Below, in pieces: positions 61,088 to 64,000 of a stretch of DNA of 64,000 bases. The DNA is taken from assembly GCF_002091955.1 (NCBI RefSeq), contig NZ_MKKY01000079.1, positions 62,001-126,000 of the forward strand. Direction: 5' to 3'. Source of the DNA: Rhodococcus sp. 1168. Its GTDB lineage: Bacteria; Actinomycetota; Actinomycetes; Mycobacteriales; Mycobacteriaceae. A program made the position numbers and the translations under genes. Position 1 is the first letter of the stretch; each line of letters opens with the position of its first letter. The notes beneath the pieces are model-generated. The model was not told the DNA's origin and ran no database searches. It was given only the letters and a program-made list of their open reading frames with translations.

Positions 61088-62923
61088 ATGGGCCATTACA
61101 AGAGCAACCTGCGGGACCTCGAGTTCAACCTCTTCGAGCTGTTCGGGCTCGACGAGTCTCTCGCAGGTGACAACTTCGGCGACCTCGACGGGGAGGCAGC
61201 CCGCGACATGCTTCGCGAGGTAGTCCGCCTGGCAGAAGGACCGGTAGCCGAGTCCTTCGCCGAATCCGACCGAAACCCGCCTGTGTTCGACCCCGACACT
61301 CACACCGTCAAGCTGCCGGAGGCTTTCAAGAAGTCGTTCAAGGCGCTGTACGACGGCGAGTGGTGGCGTGTCGGTCTCGACGAAGAAGTCGGCGGCATCC
61401 CCGCGCCTCGCACTCTCGGCTGGGCACTCAACGAGTTGCTGCTCGGCGCCAACCCTGCCGCGTTCATGTACTCCGCGGGACCAGGATTCGCCAACGTGCT
61501 CTACAACAACGGCACCGATGAGCAGAAGGAATGGGCGAAGGTCATCGTCGAGCGCAAGTGGGGCGCAACGATGGTGCTCACCGAGCCCGACGCCGGATCC
61601 GACGTCGGCGCAGGCCGCACCAAGGCCATCAAGCAGGACGACGGCTCCTGGCACATCGAAGGCGTCAAGCGGTTCATCACCTCGGCCGTGTCCGACGATC
61701 TCTTCGAGAACACCATGCACCTGGTTCTCGCTCGCCCGGAAGGTGCCGGACCCGGTACCAAGGGCTTGAGCCTGTTCTACGTACCGAACACCCACTTCGA
61801 CTTCGAGACCGGCGAACTCGGCGAGCGCAACGGCGTATTCGTCACCGGCGTCGAGCACAAGATGGGCCTCAAGGTCTCCACCACCTGCGAGCTCACCTTC
61901 GGTGGCCACGACATCCCGGCCAAGGGCTGGCTCGTCGGCGAGGTCCACAAGGGCATCGCGCAGATGTTCGACGTCATCGAGCACGCTCGAATGATGGTCG
62001 GCACCAAGGCGATCGCCACCCTCTCCACCGGATACCTCAACGCGCTGGACTACGCCAAGGAGCGTGTCCAGGGCGCCGATCTGACGCAGATGACGAACAA
62101 GGCAGCACCCCGCGTCACCATCACGCACCACCCCGATGTTCGTCGCAGCCTGATCACCCAGAAGGCATACGCCGAGGGCCTGCGCGCGGTATACCTCTTC
62201 ACCGCGGCACACCAGGACCCGATCACCGCCAAGCAGGTATCCGACGCAGACGACGACATCGCCTACCGCGTCAACGATCTGCTTCTCCCGATCGTCAAGG
62301 GCGTCGGATCCGAAATCGCCTACAGTCAGCTGGCGGAAAGCCTCCAGACGCTCGGCGGATCCGGGTTCCTGCAGGACTACCCGATCGAGCAGTACATCCG
62401 CGACTCGAAGATCGACTCGCTGTACGAGGGCACGACGGCCATCCAGGCGCAGGACTTCTTCTTCCGCAAGATCGCCCGTGACCGTGGCGTCGCGCTGGCT
62501 CACATCGCCGGCCAGATCAAGTCGTTCATCGACAGCGAAGCAGGCAACGGTCGACTCAAGGCCGAGCGCGCGCTTCTCGCCACCGCACTCGAAGATGTGC
62601 AGGCCATCGTCACCACGATGACCCAGCAGCTCATGGGAGCTCAGGAGCAGCCGACCGAGCTGTACAAGGTCGGCCTCGCATCAGTCCGCTTCCTCATGGG
62701 CTTCGGCGACCTGCTCATCGGCTGGCTGCTGCTGCGTCAGTCCGAAATTGCCATCACGGCACTCGACAACGGTGCAGAGGGCAAGGAAAAGTCGTTCTAC
62801 GAGGGCAAGGTCGCAGTCGCGTCCTTCTTCGCCAAGAACATCCTGCCCCAGCTGACCGCCACCCGCGGCATCCTCGCCAACACAGACCTCGACGTCATGG
62901 AGCTCGACGAAGCGGCATTCTGA
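61088..62923 (+). CDS. fadE5: Acyl-CoA dehydrogenase FadE5
   Basis: The 611-aa enzyme equals M. tuberculosis FadE5 in length and in its start, [20 protein letters not shown]. It has the two acyl-CoA dehydrogenase signatures ([15 protein letters not shown] and [20 protein letters not shown]) and the catalytic Glu near residue 447 in [11 protein letters not shown], with an extra C-terminal domain beyond the usual 400 aa. It introduces a trans-2 double bond into fatty acyl-CoAs. The start follows GGAGAG by six bases; ATG 61073 is an alternative. A terminator follows. Confidence 0.92.
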   Translation: MGHYKSNLRDLEFNLFELFGLDESLAGDNFGDLDGEAARDMLREVVRLAEGPVAESFAESDRNPPVFDPDTHTVKLPEAFKKSFKALYDGEWWRVGLDEEVGGIPAPRTLGWALNELLLGANPAAFMYSAGPGFANVLYNNGTDEQKEWAKVIVERKWGATMVLTEPDAGSDVGAGRTKAIKQDDGSWHIEGVKRFITSAVSDDLFENTMHLVLARPEGAGPGTKGLSLFYVPNTHFDFETGELGERNGVFVTGVEHKMGLKVSTTCELTFGGHDIPAKGWLVGEVHKGIAQMFDVIEHARMMVGTKAIATLSTGYLNALDYAKERVQGADLTQMTNKAAPRVTITHHPDVRRSLITQKAYAEGLRAVYLFTAAHQDPITAKQVSDADDDIAYRVNDLLLPIVKGVGSEIAYSQLAESLQTLGGSGFLQDYPIEQYIRDSKIDSLYEGTTAIQAQDFFFRKIARDRGVALAHIAGQIKSFIDSEAGNGRLKAERALLATALEDVQAIVTTMTQQLMGAQEQPTELYKVGLASVRFLMGFGDLLIGWLLLRQSEIAITALDNGAEGKEKSFYEGKVAVASFFAKNILPQLTATRGILANTDLDVMELDEAAF

Positions 62924-62940
62924 TTCACCCCCGTACACAA

Positions 62941-62979
62941 ACGGCCGCATCCCCATCCTTCGGGGTGCGGCCGTTGTTT
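62941..62979 (+). terminator. Rho-independent terminator after fadE5
   Basis: ACGGCCGCA-TCCCC pairs with GGGG-TGCGGCCGT around an ATCCTT-type loop, with one bulged base. TTGTTTTTG follows. It also serves the convergent flavin reductase gene. Confidence 0.8.
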
Positions 62980-62988
62980 TTGCGCTCG

Positions 62989-63516
<528 letters not shown>

Positions 63517-63689
63517 TCAGGTGGTGACATCTGACCTTACGTTCGGTCATCCTGCCAGCACACCTCGTAGTCCACGCTACGAGTTTCGGTAGACGAGAGT
63601 CCTGCGCCCGGATTTTCGGGAATGAAATATGCCGCGACAGTGTCGTACTGTCGAGTAACTAGTTAGCAGTACTCACGGAGGTTGTTGTT

Positions 63690-64000
63690 GTGTCGAGAAT
63701 CGATAGCTACGTAGCGCTCGGGGACTCGTTCACCGAGGGCGTCGGCGACGCCGATCCCACCAGCGCAAACGGAGTCAAGGGCTGGGCCGACCGCGTCGCC
63801 GAACAGCTCGGCGCCACGAACCCGGAATTTCGCTACGCCAATCTCGCGGTGCGCGGAAGATTGGTCGACCAGGTGATCGGAGACCAAGTCGGCATCGCCG
63901 TCGACGCCGAACCCGACCTCATCACCATCTACGCCGGCGGAAACGACCTGATGCGGCCCAAGGTGGACATCGACGCCATCGTCTCCAGATACGACTCGGC
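63690..64000 (+). CDS. SGNH/GDSL family hydrolase (3' partial)
   Basis: The visible 103 residues begin with SRIDSYVALGDSFTEGVGD, which is block I of GDSL/SGNH esterases with the catalytic Ser, and include the block III-like YAGGNDL near residue 88 (Gly-x-Asn-Asp). The GTG start follows CACGGAGG by eight bases. The catalytic Asp-x-x-His block lies outside the window. It probably hydrolyses esters or acyl groups on lipids or glycans. Confidence 0.85.
   Translation, partial: MSRIDSYVALGDSFTEGVGDADPTSANGVKGWADRVAEQLGATNPEFRYANLAVRGRLVDQVIGDQVGIAVDAEPDLITIYAGGNDLMRPKVDIDAIVSRYDS

Noticed and set aside
61016-62503. 495-codon open frame on the minus strand of fadE5
   Set aside because: It is an antisense shadow of a strongly conserved gene, caused by high third-position GC.

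Overview
The window is high-GC (roughly 60-65 percent by eye) actinobacterial chromosome, most likely from Rhodococcus or a close relative in the Corynebacteriales. Supporting genes are Lsr2, a DUF222/HNH (13E12-type) protein, FadE5, a fused HadA/HadB-like MaoC dehydratase, a GAF-ANTAR regulator, a PucR regulator, a CYTH-CHAD protein, and an mtnP-epimerase-glycosyltransferase-DUF2064 run that resembles, from memory, the Mycobacterium tuberculosis Rv0535-Rv0541c neighbourhood. Genes are packed tightly, with many ATGA or GTGA stop/start overlaps. I see no prophage, insertion sequence or CRISPR array.

1-5.4 kb: the end of what looks like a zinc-regulated metallophore locus. It holds a fused Opp/Nik-type ABC ATPase, an 840-aa protein made of two NRPS/PKS-type methyltransferase domains, an FAD disulfide-reductase-like enzyme and a second methyltransferase. 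A 17-bp perfect palindrome resembling a Zur box lies between the last two. 5.6-15.3 kb: a TetR/oxidoreductase pair with a clear operator, a probable lipoprotein, a DUF222-HNH protein with internal tandem repeats, a cupin/MFS/DJ-1 group, and a quinone oxidoreductase plus MHS-family transporter. These last two are divergent from an acyl-CoA ligase-TetR pair (15.5-17.9 kb) and share a promoter region carrying two copies of an operator.

17.9-24.1 kb: a phosphonate catabolism cluster. A GntR regulator and a PhnX-like phosphonatase are on the minus strand; an FAD amine oxidase, PhnD, PhnC, PhnE and a zinc alcohol dehydrogenase are on the plus strand. No PhnW transaminase is present, so the amine oxidase probably makes phosphonoacetaldehyde directly. 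24.1-30 kb: an MMPL transporter, a DUF2892 membrane protein and a DUF302 protein behind C-rich CsoR-type boxes, then a methyltransferase, a second FAD reductase, an XRE-cupin regulator and a CsoR-family repressor that lacks the copper-ligand histidine.

30-43.5 kb: mostly core genes (Lsr2, 3-hydroxyacyl-CoA dehydrogenase, GAF-ANTAR, TspO-like, MaoC, two actin/Hsp70-fold-related proteins, CYTH-CHAD, dCTP deaminase), then two tandem GGDEF-EAL proteins and tRNA-Gly(CCC). The second GGDEF-EAL gene seems to use a CTG start. 43.6-51.2 kb: a secreted GH16 glucanase and lipase, a PucR regulator divergent from an aldehyde dehydrogenase-GMC oxidoreductase operon, and a rhodanese with a 15-bp inverted repeat at its start.

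51.5-54.6 kb: an operon of a lipoprotein, a five-helix haem/molybdopterin membrane oxidoreductase with an internal twin-arginine motif, a membrane protein and a methyltransferase. 54.7-64 kb: a membrane protein, the mtnP operon, a 52-aa membrane peptide, a decayed DUF4185-type pseudogene, a methyltransferase, FadE5, a flavin reductase and the start of an SGNH hydrolase cut by the window edge. Function calls rest on motif recognition and remembered families; no searches were run.
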